DNA of 64,000 bases. Source: CAYWXK01 sp964462515. Lineage in GTDB: Bacteria; Planctomycetota; Phycisphaerae; Sedimentisphaerales; Anaerobacaceae. Positions 23,392-31,672 of this stretch are shown here, piece after piece (positions within the stretch are counted from its first letter, which is position 1; each line of letters starts with the position of its first letter). Made by a program: the position numbers and the translations under genes. The stretch is from the NCBI GenBank assembly GCA_964462515.1, contig CAYWXK010000007.1:1-64000 (forward strand). The letters are read 5' to 3'. The notes beneath the pieces were generated by a model. That model searched no databases and was not told the origin of the DNA. It saw only the letters and a list, made by a program, of their open reading frames with translations.

Positions 23392-26106
23392 ATGGCAAAG
23401 AAGCAACTTTTTTTCTTCGCAAAAGGCAAGGCCGAAGGCAATGCGAAAATGAAGAATCTTTTGGGCGGAAAAGGTGCAAATCTGGCGGAGATGGCCAAGC
23501 TCGGTGTGCCGGTCCCGCCGGGCTTTACTATCACCACCGAGGTCTGCTCACATTATTACCAGAACAAAAGAACCTACCCAAAAGGACTGAAGGAGAAGGT
23601 CCAGGCGGCCCTCAAAGACGTCGAGAAACTGATGGGCAAAAAGTTTGGCGACACGGAGAATCCACTTTTGGTTTCCGTCCGTTCAGGAGCACGGCGATCG
23701 ATGCCCGGAATGATGGAGACAATTTTGAATATCGGGCTTAATGAAAAGACAATCCCCGGCCTTATAAAACTCTCGGGCGACAGACGCTTTGTTTATGATG
23801 CGTATCGCCGGCTGATTATGATGTATTCCGATGTCGTGATGGAAAAGGCGGCAGGAATAGAACCAAAGGAAGACCAGGGCATCCGCAAACAACTGGAAAA
23901 GATTATGGGCTGGATGAAAAAAGAGAAGGGCTGTAAAAGCGACACAGATTTAACAGCAAACGACCTGAAAAATCTCTGTTCGCTTTTCAAAGCCAAAGTC
24001 AAAGAGGTCCTTGGCAAGGATTTCCCCGATGACCACAACGAGCAATTGTGGGGCGGAATTCACGCAGTCTTTGCATCCTGGAACGGCAAACGCGCAGTAA
24101 GTTACCGCAAGATTGAGGGCATACCCGATGAGTGGGGGACAGCGGTCAACGTGCAGGCAATGGTCTTCGGAAATATGGGAAGTGACTCGGCTACCGGCGT
24201 GGGCTTTACACGAAACCCTGGAAACGGCGAAAATCAATTCTACGGCGAATACCTGCTAAACGCCCAGGGCGAGGACGTTGTCGCCGGCATCAGGACGCCT
24301 GCACCTGTCAACGAATACTCAAAGAGCAAGCACAACAAGAAGCTAATCTCTCTGGAAAAAGCGATGCCGAAAATCTACAAAGAATTGTTCGCCGTCCAGA
24401 AGCGGCTCGAAAAGCACTACCGCGATATGCTCGACATAGAATTCACCATAGAGAATGGTAAGTTTTTTATGCTGCAATGTCGTGTGGGCAAACGCAATGG
24501 GCCTGCCGCCGTGCGGATGGCTGTGGATATGCTCAAAGAAAAACTGATAAAGAAAGAAGAGGCGGTAATGCGTGTAACGCCCGCTCAACTTGATGAGCTG
24601 CTGCACCCGATAATCGACCCGAATGTCGAGAAGACGCACAAGGTGATAGCTAAAGGACTGCCTGCGGGCCCCGGCGGAGCGGCAGGCCAGATTGTCTTTA
24701 CTGCACAGGAAGCAGTCGAGTGGACGAAGCAGGGTAAGAAAGCGATTTTAGTGCGGGAAGAGACCAACCCTGAGGACGTAGAAGGTATGCGGGCGGCGCA
24801 GGCAATTTTGACCGCAAGAGGCGGAATGACCTCGCACGCGGCGCTTGTTGCCCGCGGCTGGGGCAAGTGCTGTATTGTCGGCTGCGGGGCACTGCACGTT
24901 GATACGGATAAAAAAGAAGTCCACGTCAACGGGCAAATCCTGAAAGTTGGTGACTGGATTACCTTGAACGGCACCAAAGGAAACGTTTATATCGGCCAGC
25001 TTCCAATGATGGACGCCTCTCGGGAAAATATAATTCTCAACAGTTTCCTGAAAGTCTGCGACGCCGTAAGAACACTGGGGATTCGCACCAATGCCGATAC
25101 TCCTGATGATGCAAAGAAGGCCAGACAATTCGGCGCCGAAGGCATCGGCCTATTTAGAACAGAGCATATGTTCTATGGCAAAGGTTCCGATGAGCCGCTA
25201 TTTATCCTGCGAAAAATGATTGTCTCCAAAACCATAGAGGAGCGAAAGAAGGCGCTGGATGAATTATTCCCCTACGTCAAGAAGGACATAAAGGGGACAT
25301 TGGAGGCGATGGACGGCCTGCCGGTCGTGATTCGTCTGCTCGACCCGCCTCTGCACGAGTTTGTGCCGCGTGAACCAGCCAAGCTTGAACAGCTTGCAAA
25401 GGATTTGAATATAACTATGGATGAGCTATCGAAGCGTGCAGAAAAACTGCACGAGTCCAACCCGATGATGGGACATCGCGGCGTCAGACTTGGAGTTACA
25501 TATCCTGAGATAAGCCGAATGCAGATTCGTGCGATATTCGAGTCGGCTGCCGAGCTTATCAAGGAAGGCAAAAAGCCATATCCGGAGATAATGATTCCCG
25601 TGGTCTGCGACGTCAAGGAATTGACCGACCAGATTGCCATTGACCGAGAGGTCTATAAAGAGGTCCTTGCAAAATATAACCTCAAGAAAATAAAACATAA
25701 GTTCGGCACAATGATTGAGATACCTCGGGCATCGCTTGTTGCAAACAAAATCGCCGAGGTCGCTGAATTCTTCTCATTCGGCACCAATGATATGACCCAG
25801 ATGGGCTTCGGATTCTCGCGCGATGACATCGGTGCGTTCCTGCCCGACTATCTGCAAAAAGGGATTTTGCCTAAAGACCCATTCCAGAGTATCGACCAGG
25901 AAGGTATCGGCGAACTGCTAAAAATCGGTATTCAGCGTGGCCGAAAAACCCGCAAAGAACTCGAAGTCGGCATCTGCGGCGAACACGGCGGCGACCCCGA
26001 CAGTATTGAATTCTGTCATAAGGTGGGAATGGACTATGTGTCCTGCTCGCCTTTCAGGGTGCCGATTGCCCGGCTGGCCGCAGCGCAGGCAGCGGTGAAC
26101 CATTGA
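23392..26106 (+). CDS. ppdK: Pyruvate, phosphate dikinase
   Basis: PPDK reversibly converts pyruvate, ATP and phosphate to phosphoenolpyruvate, AMP and pyrophosphate, serving glycolysis or gluconeogenesis in anaerobes. The 904-aa length is typical. Visible are the N-terminal nucleotide-binding part (LLGGKGANLAEMAKLGVPVPPGFT; SVRSGARRSMPGMMETILNIGLN), the swivelling phospho-His domain GGMTSHAALVARGWGK (His at about 482), and the PEP/pyruvate TIM barrel (GIGLFRTEHMF, MMGHRGVRLG, FFSFGTNDMTQMGFGFSRDD). A catalytic Cys lies in EVGICGEHGGDP (about 862). It is a monocistronic unit with its own AAGGAG ribosome-binding site. Confidence 0.97.
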   Translation: MAKKQLFFFAKGKAEGNAKMKNLLGGKGANLAEMAKLGVPVPPGFTITTEVCSHYYQNKRTYPKGLKEKVQAALKDVEKLMGKKFGDTENPLLVSVRSGARRSMPGMMETILNIGLNEKTIPGLIKLSGDRRFVYDAYRRLIMMYSDVVMEKAAGIEPKEDQGIRKQLEKIMGWMKKEKGCKSDTDLTANDLKNLCSLFKAKVKEVLGKDFPDDHNEQLWGGIHAVFASWNGKRAVSYRKIEGIPDEWGTAVNVQAMVFGNMGSDSATGVGFTRNPGNGENQFYGEYLLNAQGEDVVAGIRTPAPVNEYSKSKHNKKLISLEKAMPKIYKELFAVQKRLEKHYRDMLDIEFTIENGKFFMLQCRVGKRNGPAAVRMAVDMLKEKLIKKEEAVMRVTPAQLDELLHPIIDPNVEKTHKVIAKGLPAGPGGAAGQIVFTAQEAVEWTKQGKKAILVREETNPEDVEGMRAAQAILTARGGMTSHAALVARGWGKCCIVGCGALHVDTDKKEVHVNGQILKVGDWITLNGTKGNVYIGQLPMMDASRENIILNSFLKVCDAVRTLGIRTNADTPDDAKKARQFGAEGIGLFRTEHMFYGKGSDEPLFILRKMIVSKTIEERKKALDELFPYVKKDIKGTLEAMDGLPVVIRLLDPPLHEFVPREPAKLEQLAKDLNITMDELSKRAEKLHESNPMMGHRGVRLGVTYPEISRMQIRAIFESAAELIKEGKKPYPEIMIPVVCDVKELTDQIAIDREVYKEVLAKYNLKKIKHKFGTMIEIPRASLVANKIAEVAEFFSFGTNDMTQMGFGFSRDDIGAFLPDYLQKGILPKDPFQSIDQEGIGELLKIGIQRGRKTRKELEVGICGEHGGDPDSIEFCHKVGMDYVSCSPFRVPIARLAAAQAAVNH

Positions 26107-26305
26107 TTATTTACGATTGACTATTTACTATTGGGAAAAACCGATATATTGCAGATTTGGAAGTTCGACAATCTAAAGGGCAAAAGAAAATAAGTGGTTG
26201 TTCTTATTTTCTTTTTTTACATAGATGGTATTTATTGCTTGCAATGTATCAGGCTTTTTGCGAAAATGAGGCTAGTAAAAATTTAGTTCATTTGTGAGCT
26301 ATGAA

Positions 26306-27751
26306 ATGTCCGAGTTAACCAAAAAAACTATCAAATCCCAGACCACAAACGAAATCTCACCCAAAAACGATAACACGACGCAGCAAATTTCCATCAGGAC
26401 CGATGACGGATTTGCTGTGTGGGCGGCCAAAGACCGGCCTTTTAAGATAGGCAACACCGAGGGGGAAGAACGTTCTGAGTTCAAACATGATGGCGATGAG
26501 GTAGTCTATTCTGCTGCGTTTAGGCGTCTCTCTGACAAATCACAAGTGATTGTCAAACCGGAAAGAATAGAGCATTTCAGGTCGCGCCTGACTCATACGT
26601 TGGAGGTTAATCAAATATCTGAAAGTATAGGGATCCCCCTAAGATTGAATATTCCTCTCATAAACGCGATAGCCTTCGGGCACGACATAGGTCACGCCCC
26701 CTTTGGTCATGCTGGAGAGCGTCAGTTTCAAGAAATCTTAAAAAGCGACGTCTTGCCCCTCTGTGATTTCAAAAAATTGCAGGATTCTCTAAAGAAAGAA
26801 TACGATATTGATGAAACTATAGAAAGGAGCGAAACAGAAGAATTGAAGAATGCTTATTGGCTTTTCCACCATGCTATTAATTCGTTGCGTATAGTACAGA
26901 GAAAGTTCAAAGAAGTTACCGACGAAACTAAAAGCGGAATTCTGACTCATAGTTGGAGCCCATGGCGACCTAAATACAAATTCGGCATACCAAGAACTTA
27001 TGAAGCACAGGCTGTTGCAATCGCGGATCAAATCGCTGGAATCAATCACGACACAGAGGATATTTTGAATTGTGAAGAGTCAACATACAAACCCCAAGAT
27101 ACACCGGACAAGATCTATGATGAGGTACCTACTTACATTAGTGAAAAAGGATTGCTTACGTATGAAAAAACACAAAGTATTCTTGAAACGCAATTTCTGA
27201 GAAGAGGTGAATCCCAAAGGAAAAATGGCTGGGGTAGGAAGTATAGGCTCCGAGAAATCATTAATAATGTGGTGATGAAATCCAAAGACAAACTGTTAAG
27301 AAATAGTGTTGCTTCTACAGATAAGGCATCCGAGATCCAACTTGAATTGGATCAGGATATTTCAGCCTTCTTACGAGGATATGAGGACTTTATCCGTGAG
27401 AAAATTATAGGTAAAGTCCCTTGGTTTAAGCAACGTGACGCTCAGGCCGCTGCGGGTATCTGGGCAGTCTATAAATTCTATAAGCACTATGGTAGTTTTG
27501 AAGTTGATTTTAAATACGTAAAACCTGCAGATTTGCAGACAAAAATGGTAGATGCGGTGGATAATTTCAAAAAGTCAGTCAGTGATGAAATGTATGTTAA
27601 TGATAGACATTGTCACATCTTTATTGAGAGCGCACTTAAGGGAAAAGAACACGAAATAGAAGATGCGATAAAAACGGTTGACTACGTGTCTGGGATGACA
27701 GACCGTCACCTCATGCAGATTTACGACATAGCATTTAATCTCTTTAGATAG
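26306..27751 (+). CDS. dGTPase-like HD-domain deoxynucleotide triphosphohydrolase
   Basis: These enzymes hydrolyse dNTPs to deoxynucleosides and triphosphate. The 481-aa product has the HD signature: YSAAFRRLSDKSQV, RLTHTLEVNQIS (His about 97), AIAFGHDIGHAPFGHAGE (His126-Asp127) and YEAQAVAIADQIAGINHDTEDIL (the fourth metal ligand Asp). ATG 26306 is preferred over an in-frame GTG at 26294; no strong ribosome-binding site is present. The stop is followed after 3 bp by the radical SAM gene, then by a deoxyribosyltransferase-like gene, so the three form one operon. The DNA is more AT-rich than neighbouring housekeeping genes. dGTPases of this kind can protect against phages by lowering dNTP pools; that role here is inference. 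Confidence 0.9.
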   Translation: MSELTKKTIKSQTTNEISPKNDNTTQQISIRTDDGFAVWAAKDRPFKIGNTEGEERSEFKHDGDEVVYSAAFRRLSDKSQVIVKPERIEHFRSRLTHTLEVNQISESIGIPLRLNIPLINAIAFGHDIGHAPFGHAGERQFQEILKSDVLPLCDFKKLQDSLKKEYDIDETIERSETEELKNAYWLFHHAINSLRIVQRKFKEVTDETKSGILTHSWSPWRPKYKFGIPRTYEAQAVAIADQIAGINHDTEDILNCEESTYKPQDTPDKIYDEVPTYISEKGLLTYEKTQSILETQFLRRGESQRKNGWGRKYRLREIINNVVMKSKDKLLRNSVASTDKASEIQLELDQDISAFLRGYEDFIREKIIGKVPWFKQRDAQAAAGIWAVYKFYKHYGSFEVDFKYVKPADLQTKMVDAVDNFKKSVSDEMYVNDRHCHIFIESALKGKEHEIEDAIKTVDYVSGMTDRHLMQIYDIAFNLFR

Positions 27752-27754
27752 ATC

Positions 27755-28648
27755 ATGAAATTACTCTTTCAAACGAGTGAGCAAATAGGGCACTCATCGG
27801 CAATATACTTGCTTTGGCAGACTTCAGATTGCAGTCTAGTGGAAAGCAGTATTCTGTATATCTATGGGCGTAGTATTCCATGGGTTTTTTGTTTTCCAAC
27901 TTCTGTCGGGTGTTCGCTGGGATGTCATATCTGCGCTATGCCAAGAACGAGATTCCCAAGGCATTTAGGCAGGGATGATCTTGTAGAAATGCTTCAATAC
28001 TCTCTTAGGTATTTGAAGACACCGAAATTCCAAGTTTCCTTCATGGGCCAAGGCGAACCACTTCTGAATGCCCAAAACATCTTTGACTTCTGCGCCCAAT
28101 TGTATCGGGATTTCCCTCAAGTGGAGATAGGGATTTCCACTGTCGGCATAGCTGCAGGAATTCGCGCACTAGCAAGTCAAGAGTGGGTCGAGCGGGTCAA
28201 ACTCCAGATTTCTCTCCATGCGTTACCTCAGGAAAAGCGAGTTTCGATAATCCCCGCTGAAAAAAAATATCCAGTAATCGAATCTATTTTAGAAGCTGAG
28301 AAACTCTGTGGCGGATTGAAAAGAAAATGCGCTCTCAACTGCACTCTATTGGATGGGATCAATGATTCTCCCTACGATGCAATGCAGATTGCTAAGATAG
28401 CGGTAAATGGACCATTCTATGTAAAGGTGAGCATGTTTAATCCTCATCGGAAATGTCTTTTCATGCCTGCAAGCAGCAAGCAAGTGGAAACGTACTGTCA
28501 GGTCTTAAAGGCAAACAAAGTAGAAGTACACCGATTCCAGAGTATTGGAACCAACATTGGTGCTGGATGTGGACAGACTAGATTGAGATCTACTTTCTGC
28601 GGGGATCGTTCCGTCCATAAAGTAAAAGATACCGTGAATGCATGGTGA
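27755..28648 (+). CDS. Radical SAM protein resembling the catalytic core of RlmN/Cfr methyltransferases
   Basis: RlmN and Cfr methylate adenine C2 or C8 in RNA through a transient methyl-Cys. The 297-aa protein has the cluster motif C53-SLG-C57-HI-C60 in a context close to RlmN (SVGCSLGCHICAMPRTRFPRHL). It also has FMGQGEPLLN (RlmN: GMGEP), ISLHALPQEKR, LNCTLLDGINDS, and NIGAGCGQTRL at the C-terminus, equivalent to the methyl-carrying Cys region (AACGQL). The roughly 90-residue N-terminal domain of RlmN is reduced to about 40 residues. The gene begins 3 bp after the dNTPase stop and overlaps or abuts the next gene. Its substrate may be a nucleotide or a different RNA rather than 23S rRNA. Confidence 0.85.
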   Translation: MKLLFQTSEQIGHSSAIYLLWQTSDCSLVESSILYIYGRSIPWVFCFPTSVGCSLGCHICAMPRTRFPRHLGRDDLVEMLQYSLRYLKTPKFQVSFMGQGEPLLNAQNIFDFCAQLYRDFPQVEIGISTVGIAAGIRALASQEWVERVKLQISLHALPQEKRVSIIPAEKKYPVIESILEAEKLCGGLKRKCALNCTLLDGINDSPYDAMQIAKIAVNGPFYVKVSMFNPHRKCLFMPASSKQVETYCQVLKANKVEVHRFQSIGTNIGAGCGQTRLRSTFCGDRSVHKVKDTVNAW

Positions 28649-29027
28649 AATGCTTATAGTCTATCTTGCACATCCATTCACCGGAAGTCCTCCGGAAAAT
28701 ATCGAGCGGGTAACGCGCATAGCAAAACGCATTATTTCATACTCACATAGAGAAAATATATCACCTTTCTATGCCCCAGTAGTTCCACACCTACTACTAT
28801 CGGTATATTCTGAAGAATCAAATCCAGGAATCCGTCACATAACGGAAGAACTCAGCTTAGCCTTGGTTCGTGCTTCTGATGAACTATGGATTGTATCTGA
28901 CACAATTTCAGATGGGATGAAACTTGAAATTGAAGCTGCTCGTGCGACCGATATACGGGTCCGCGACTGGTCTGAAGTCCAAAAACTCATACCTGACATG
29001 GGTCAAGAGTCAAACTTTAGCAGTTGA
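28638..29027 (+). CDS. Nucleoside 2-deoxyribosyltransferase-like (DUF4406/DUF7768-type) protein
   Basis: The roughly 125-aa product opens with MLIVYLAHPFTGSPPENIERV and contains PFYAPVVPHLL and ELWIVSDTISDGMKLEIEAARATDI, a pattern of the nucleoside deoxyribosyltransferase-like superfamily. The Glu in the last segment is the candidate catalytic residue. Such proteins cleave or exchange N-glycosidic bonds in (deoxy)nucleosides or nucleotides. It overlaps the radical SAM gene by 11 bp if started at 28638. An ATG at 28650, one base after that gene's TGA, matches the domain start better. Third gene of the dNTPase operon. Exact reaction is unknown. Confidence 0.8.
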   Translation: MHGEMLIVYLAHPFTGSPPENIERVTRIAKRIISYSHRENISPFYAPVVPHLLLSVYSEESNPGIRHITEELSLALVRASDELWIVSDTISDGMKLEIEAARATDIRVRDWSEVQKLIPDMGQESNFSS

Positions 29028-29083
29028 TGCAGAACCCAGTCGGACTCGGAACGCAAGAGAAGACGACCGACCGGGAAGCGATA

Positions 29084-29737
29084 TTATTGGGGATTTGGGA
29101 AATTGAACGAGGCGAATTCCTTGTGCAATCGGCGGGCGGCGGAGTCATACGCGAGTGCGGCGGAGATTTCGTCTTTGAAGTAGCCGAGATGATAGGTTTT
29201 GTTATCACACCTTATCGCGGCGGCCCACTTTTTACATTTTTTGTGCCAGTGGACGCCTTTGTATTCGGATGTTCCGTGCGAGCATCTTCGCTGGTTCTGG
29301 CAGTTCTGGGTGAAGGTTGCAAGGCGGAGGTTTTTCTTCTGGTTGTTCAGGCCATTGTGGTCGATGTGGTCAACTAAGAGATGGTCCGGGGCATTGAGGA
29401 TTAGGCGGTGCATTTTGATGCTTTTGCCATTATTCTTGCGGACGGCGTAGTATTTGTTACGGGCACCTTCCGCGAACCAGGCGAACCGGCTGAGACGGGG
29501 GTAGTCGTCGGAATCGACTATGGCGAATTGTCCGCGGGTGAGAGGTATGAGGCGGGGTGCGTGTCTTTTGGGGTTGGAGGCACGTGAGGGGTAGAAGTTC
29601 GGGCATTTCTGGAGCTGGGAGCAGATTTTCCAGCGGCCTTCGGAGCCGGCTTTCTGGCGGCAGATGAGGACAGGCCGTCCGGGGCCAGTGGCATAGGTTG
29701 AGAAGCAACAATTGCTGCATTTTTTTTCGATGGGCAT
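29084..29737 (-). CDS. HNH endonuclease with AP2 DNA-binding domain, copy 1
   Basis: The 217-aa protein begins with a Cys-rich zinc-ribbon-like part (C7, C10, C11, C26, C39, C45). An HNH nuclease core follows at about 98-140 (IKMHRLIL, LVDHIDHNGLNNQKKNLRLAT), then an AP2-type DNA-binding domain at about 157-214 (SEYKGVHWHKKCKKWAAAI and AALAYDSAARRLH). This architecture is typical of free-standing homing-type endonucleases. A second gene at 33125-33772 is about 91% identical and in the same orientation, and similarity also covers about 110 bp upstream of both starts, so the copying unit is larger than the ORF. Confidence 0.92.
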   Translation of the reverse strand: MPIEKKCSNCCFSTYATGPGRPVLICRQKAGSEGRWKICSQLQKCPNFYPSRASNPKRHAPRLIPLTRGQFAIVDSDDYPRLSRFAWFAEGARNKYYAVRKNNGKSIKMHRLILNAPDHLLVDHIDHNGLNNQKKNLRLATFTQNCQNQRRCSHGTSEYKGVHWHKKCKKWAAAIRCDNKTYHLGYFKDEISAALAYDSAARRLHKEFASFNFPNPQ

Positions 29738-30050
29738 TTGAGACCCTTCCGCACAAAGGCAGGTATATCAGGGGCAATGGTGGAGCCCCCATTCTGGTGC
29801 GCTATTATACCATAAGGCGGCAGGAATGTCCAGAGAATTTTTGCGGGAAAGCAGAAGAGTATTTCAGATTTCGGATTTCAGAATGCAGATTGAAAAGAGA
29901 GATTGCTTCGCTGCGCTCGCAATGACGGGCGGAGAGGAGGACGTCGACGCGCTGCGATTGCTCAGGGCAAGCAGGGTAAGCGTGACAGAGAAGGATTTCA
30001 GATTGCAGATTGAAAAGAGGGATTTGATTGCGGATTTTCACACCGGTTCT
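29738..30050. repeat. Intergenic repeats shared with the second HNH locus
   Basis: The first about 110 bp match 33773-33897 (CCTTCCGCACAAAGGCAGG, ATAAGGCGGCAGG, GTCCAGAGAATTTTTGCGGG). Next is ATTTCAGATTTCGGATTTC (about 29862-29880), repeated at about 32830-32848, and a degenerate second copy at about 29994-30012. No gene is seen. Confidence 0.65.
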
Positions 30051-30440
30051 CTACTTGTTGAGGTTTGTGGCAATATAGTATCGCAGCCGGCACTTGCAGA
30101 AGCTCTTGTCAACGAAGCTGAATCGGTACTCGCAGGGCCTTTTGTTTTCGGGTGAGCATTCGATTATCTTGCCGTCACCCACAATCTTAGCCTTGCAGAG
30201 ATTCTCGAATCCCGATTTGAAACATTCAAAGCCCTTTGAACACGTCATTGAGTTGATAATCTGCTCTATCTGCTTGATATGCTCGGTCCGGTTCTGCTCT
30301 GTTTGCCGGCCTTGTTCGGGCGGATTCGGGGCTTGTGCTGGACGTGCTGCGCGGTTTCTCTTCGGAATCCAGACTCCCTGGAAGATTGCTGAAAAATCCT
30401 TCTGCAGTCCGGACCTCTGTCTATTTTTTGGCATTTGCAA
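30051..30440 (-). CDS. Cys-rich protein of unknown function overlapping the 3' end of parA
   Basis: The 129-aa product has a basic, Pro/Gln-rich N-terminal half (about 1-60), probably disordered. The C-terminal half has regularly spaced cysteines: MTCSKGFECFKSGFENLCKA, IIECSPENKRPCEYRFSF and SFCKCRLRYYI. This pattern would suit zinc binding. It overlaps parA by 14-20 bp depending on whether ATG 30440 or 30434 is used, which implies translational coupling. I recognise no family. A ParA-partner or adaptor role is possible because of the overlap, but no ParB-like or helix-turn-helix motif is visible. Confidence 0.65.
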   Translation of the reverse strand: MQMPKNRQRSGLQKDFSAIFQGVWIPKRNRAARPAQAPNPPEQGRQTEQNRTEHIKQIEQIINSMTCSKGFECFKSGFENLCKAKIVGDGKIIECSPENKRPCEYRFSFVDKSFCKCRLRYYIATNLNK

Positions 30441-31219
30441 CCTCCTCGGCCCAGACGGGGTCGGCGAGTATCTCGCGGACCAGCGAGTTATAGTCGGCGG
30501 CGCCCCTGCTTTCGGGGGCGTATGTCAAGATTGATTCGCCGGCGCTCGTGGCCTCGACCAGCCGCACCGTCTTGTGGATAACCGTGTCAAAAACCAGCTC
30601 CCCGAAGTATTCTCTCATCTTCTGCTGAATCTGTCTGCTGAACATCGTCGCATCTTCGACAAAGGTCAGCAGCAGTCCGAGTATCTCGGATGAACAGGGA
30701 TGAAATCGCTCACGGATAATGCGGACGGTCTCAAGCAGTCGTTTCAGTCCTTCGAGCGCAAAATAATGGACCTGGACCGGCACAATAACATCGGTGCTGG
30801 CGACCAGCGCATTTAACGTGATGATGCCGAGTGCCGGCGGCGAGTCGATGATACATACGCTATACCTGTCGCCCAGCGCCCTTAACTTTGTGGCCAGGAG
30901 CAGCTCTTTTCCGGGCACGCCGGCCAGACCATACTCTGCCTCAGCCAGAAGGACATTGCAGGGCGCCAGGTCAAGCCACTCTATCTTGGTATTCATTATA
31001 ACTTGTGAGAGCGGGAACTGAGTGTTGACCAGGACATCATAAACCGTTCTGCTGAGGTTATCCGGGTCGATACCCAGGCCCATGCAGGCGTGCCCCTGCG
31101 GGTCGAGGTCAACCAGCAGGGTGCGATATCCGAGGGCAGAAAACACCGCTGCCGTGTTGATGGCAGTAGTTGTCTTGCCACACCCCCCCTTCTGATTTAT
31201 CATTGCTATCGTTCGCATC
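30421..31219 (-). CDS. parA: ParA/Soj-family partition ATPase
   Basis: ParA ATPases bind DNA as ATP dimers and move ParB-parS complexes. The product from ATG 31219 (265 aa) starts MRTIAMINQKGGCGKTTT, with the deviant Walker A KGGCGKTT at 10-17. LLVDLDPQGHACMGLG (Walker A'), VCIIDSPPALGIITLNAL (Walker B) and VPVQVHYFALEGLKRLLE follow. An upstream TTG at 31284 would add 22 residues that do not fit the family. A palindrome lies 52-71 bp upstream of the start. The 3' end overlaps a Cys-rich gene. The chromosomal parB is 27 kb away, so this is either the genome's Soj, displaced, or an accessory ParA in the island. Confidence 0.93.
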
Positions 31220-31270
31220 TGACTCGGTCGAATTCCCCAGCCTCCTCCGCAGGCACAATACACATTAGCT

Positions 31271-31290
31271 ATAACTTTATACAAAGTTAT
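31271..31290. promoter_or_regulatory. Palindrome upstream of parA, possible operator
   Basis: ATAACTTTATACAAAGTTAT has 8-bp inverted arms (ATAACTTT/AAAGTTAT) around ATAC and ends 51 bp before the preferred parA start. Its position fits an operator or an AT-rich promoter element for autoregulation. No protein binding can be inferred from sequence alone. Confidence 0.4.
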
Positions 31291-31672
31291 GGGGCAAACG
31301 TCAATGAAAAACGCTCGCGATGAGTAATGGGTCAGTTATGGGTGAAAAGGCGTAGATTAGGATGAATTGAGGGCAAAAAGGAGTTGAGGCGGGGATTAAA
31401 GGAGGCAGGCAAGCTCAGGACGAGGGACGAGAGACGATGGAGGACGAAAGACCACCGGGGCAGGCATACAAGACAGTTGACATTTTATTTCCAATAGACT
31501 AAATTGCTGTTACGGTCAGTCTCGGCAAGGCCGAGCCTTGACGGGCGAAGGCGGAAGCGCAAGCGACCCGTCCTCCGCAGCAGCGGCAAAGCCACTGCCG
31601 CTGCGAAGGGTGAAAGGCGGGGGGGTGAAAGTCGGAAGTGGTGGATGTTATTATGTTAGGTCCATAAAGAAA
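31291..31672. other. 380-bp divergent intergenic region between parA and the DUF2806 gene
   Basis: It contains degenerate filler (GAGGACGAAAGACC, CAGTTGACATTTTATTTCC) and a CTCGGCAAGGCCGAG hairpin at about 31520-31534. The hairpin lies in the phrase TCTCGGCAAGGCCGAGCCTT, which recurs at about 53210-53229. A long open frame extends from 31538 but is low complexity (Ala/Gly/Ser) before the domain start at 31673. Confidence 0.6.

Noticed and set aside
29024..29377. Plus-strand open frame over the HNH gene
   Set aside because: Antisense to a well-supported endonuclease gene and duplicated only because that gene is duplicated.
31271..31290. Resemblance of the parA-upstream palindrome to a loxP arm
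   Set aside because: Only ATAACTT and the dyad match; the 8-bp spacer and second half of each arm differ, and no Cre-like recombinase is present.
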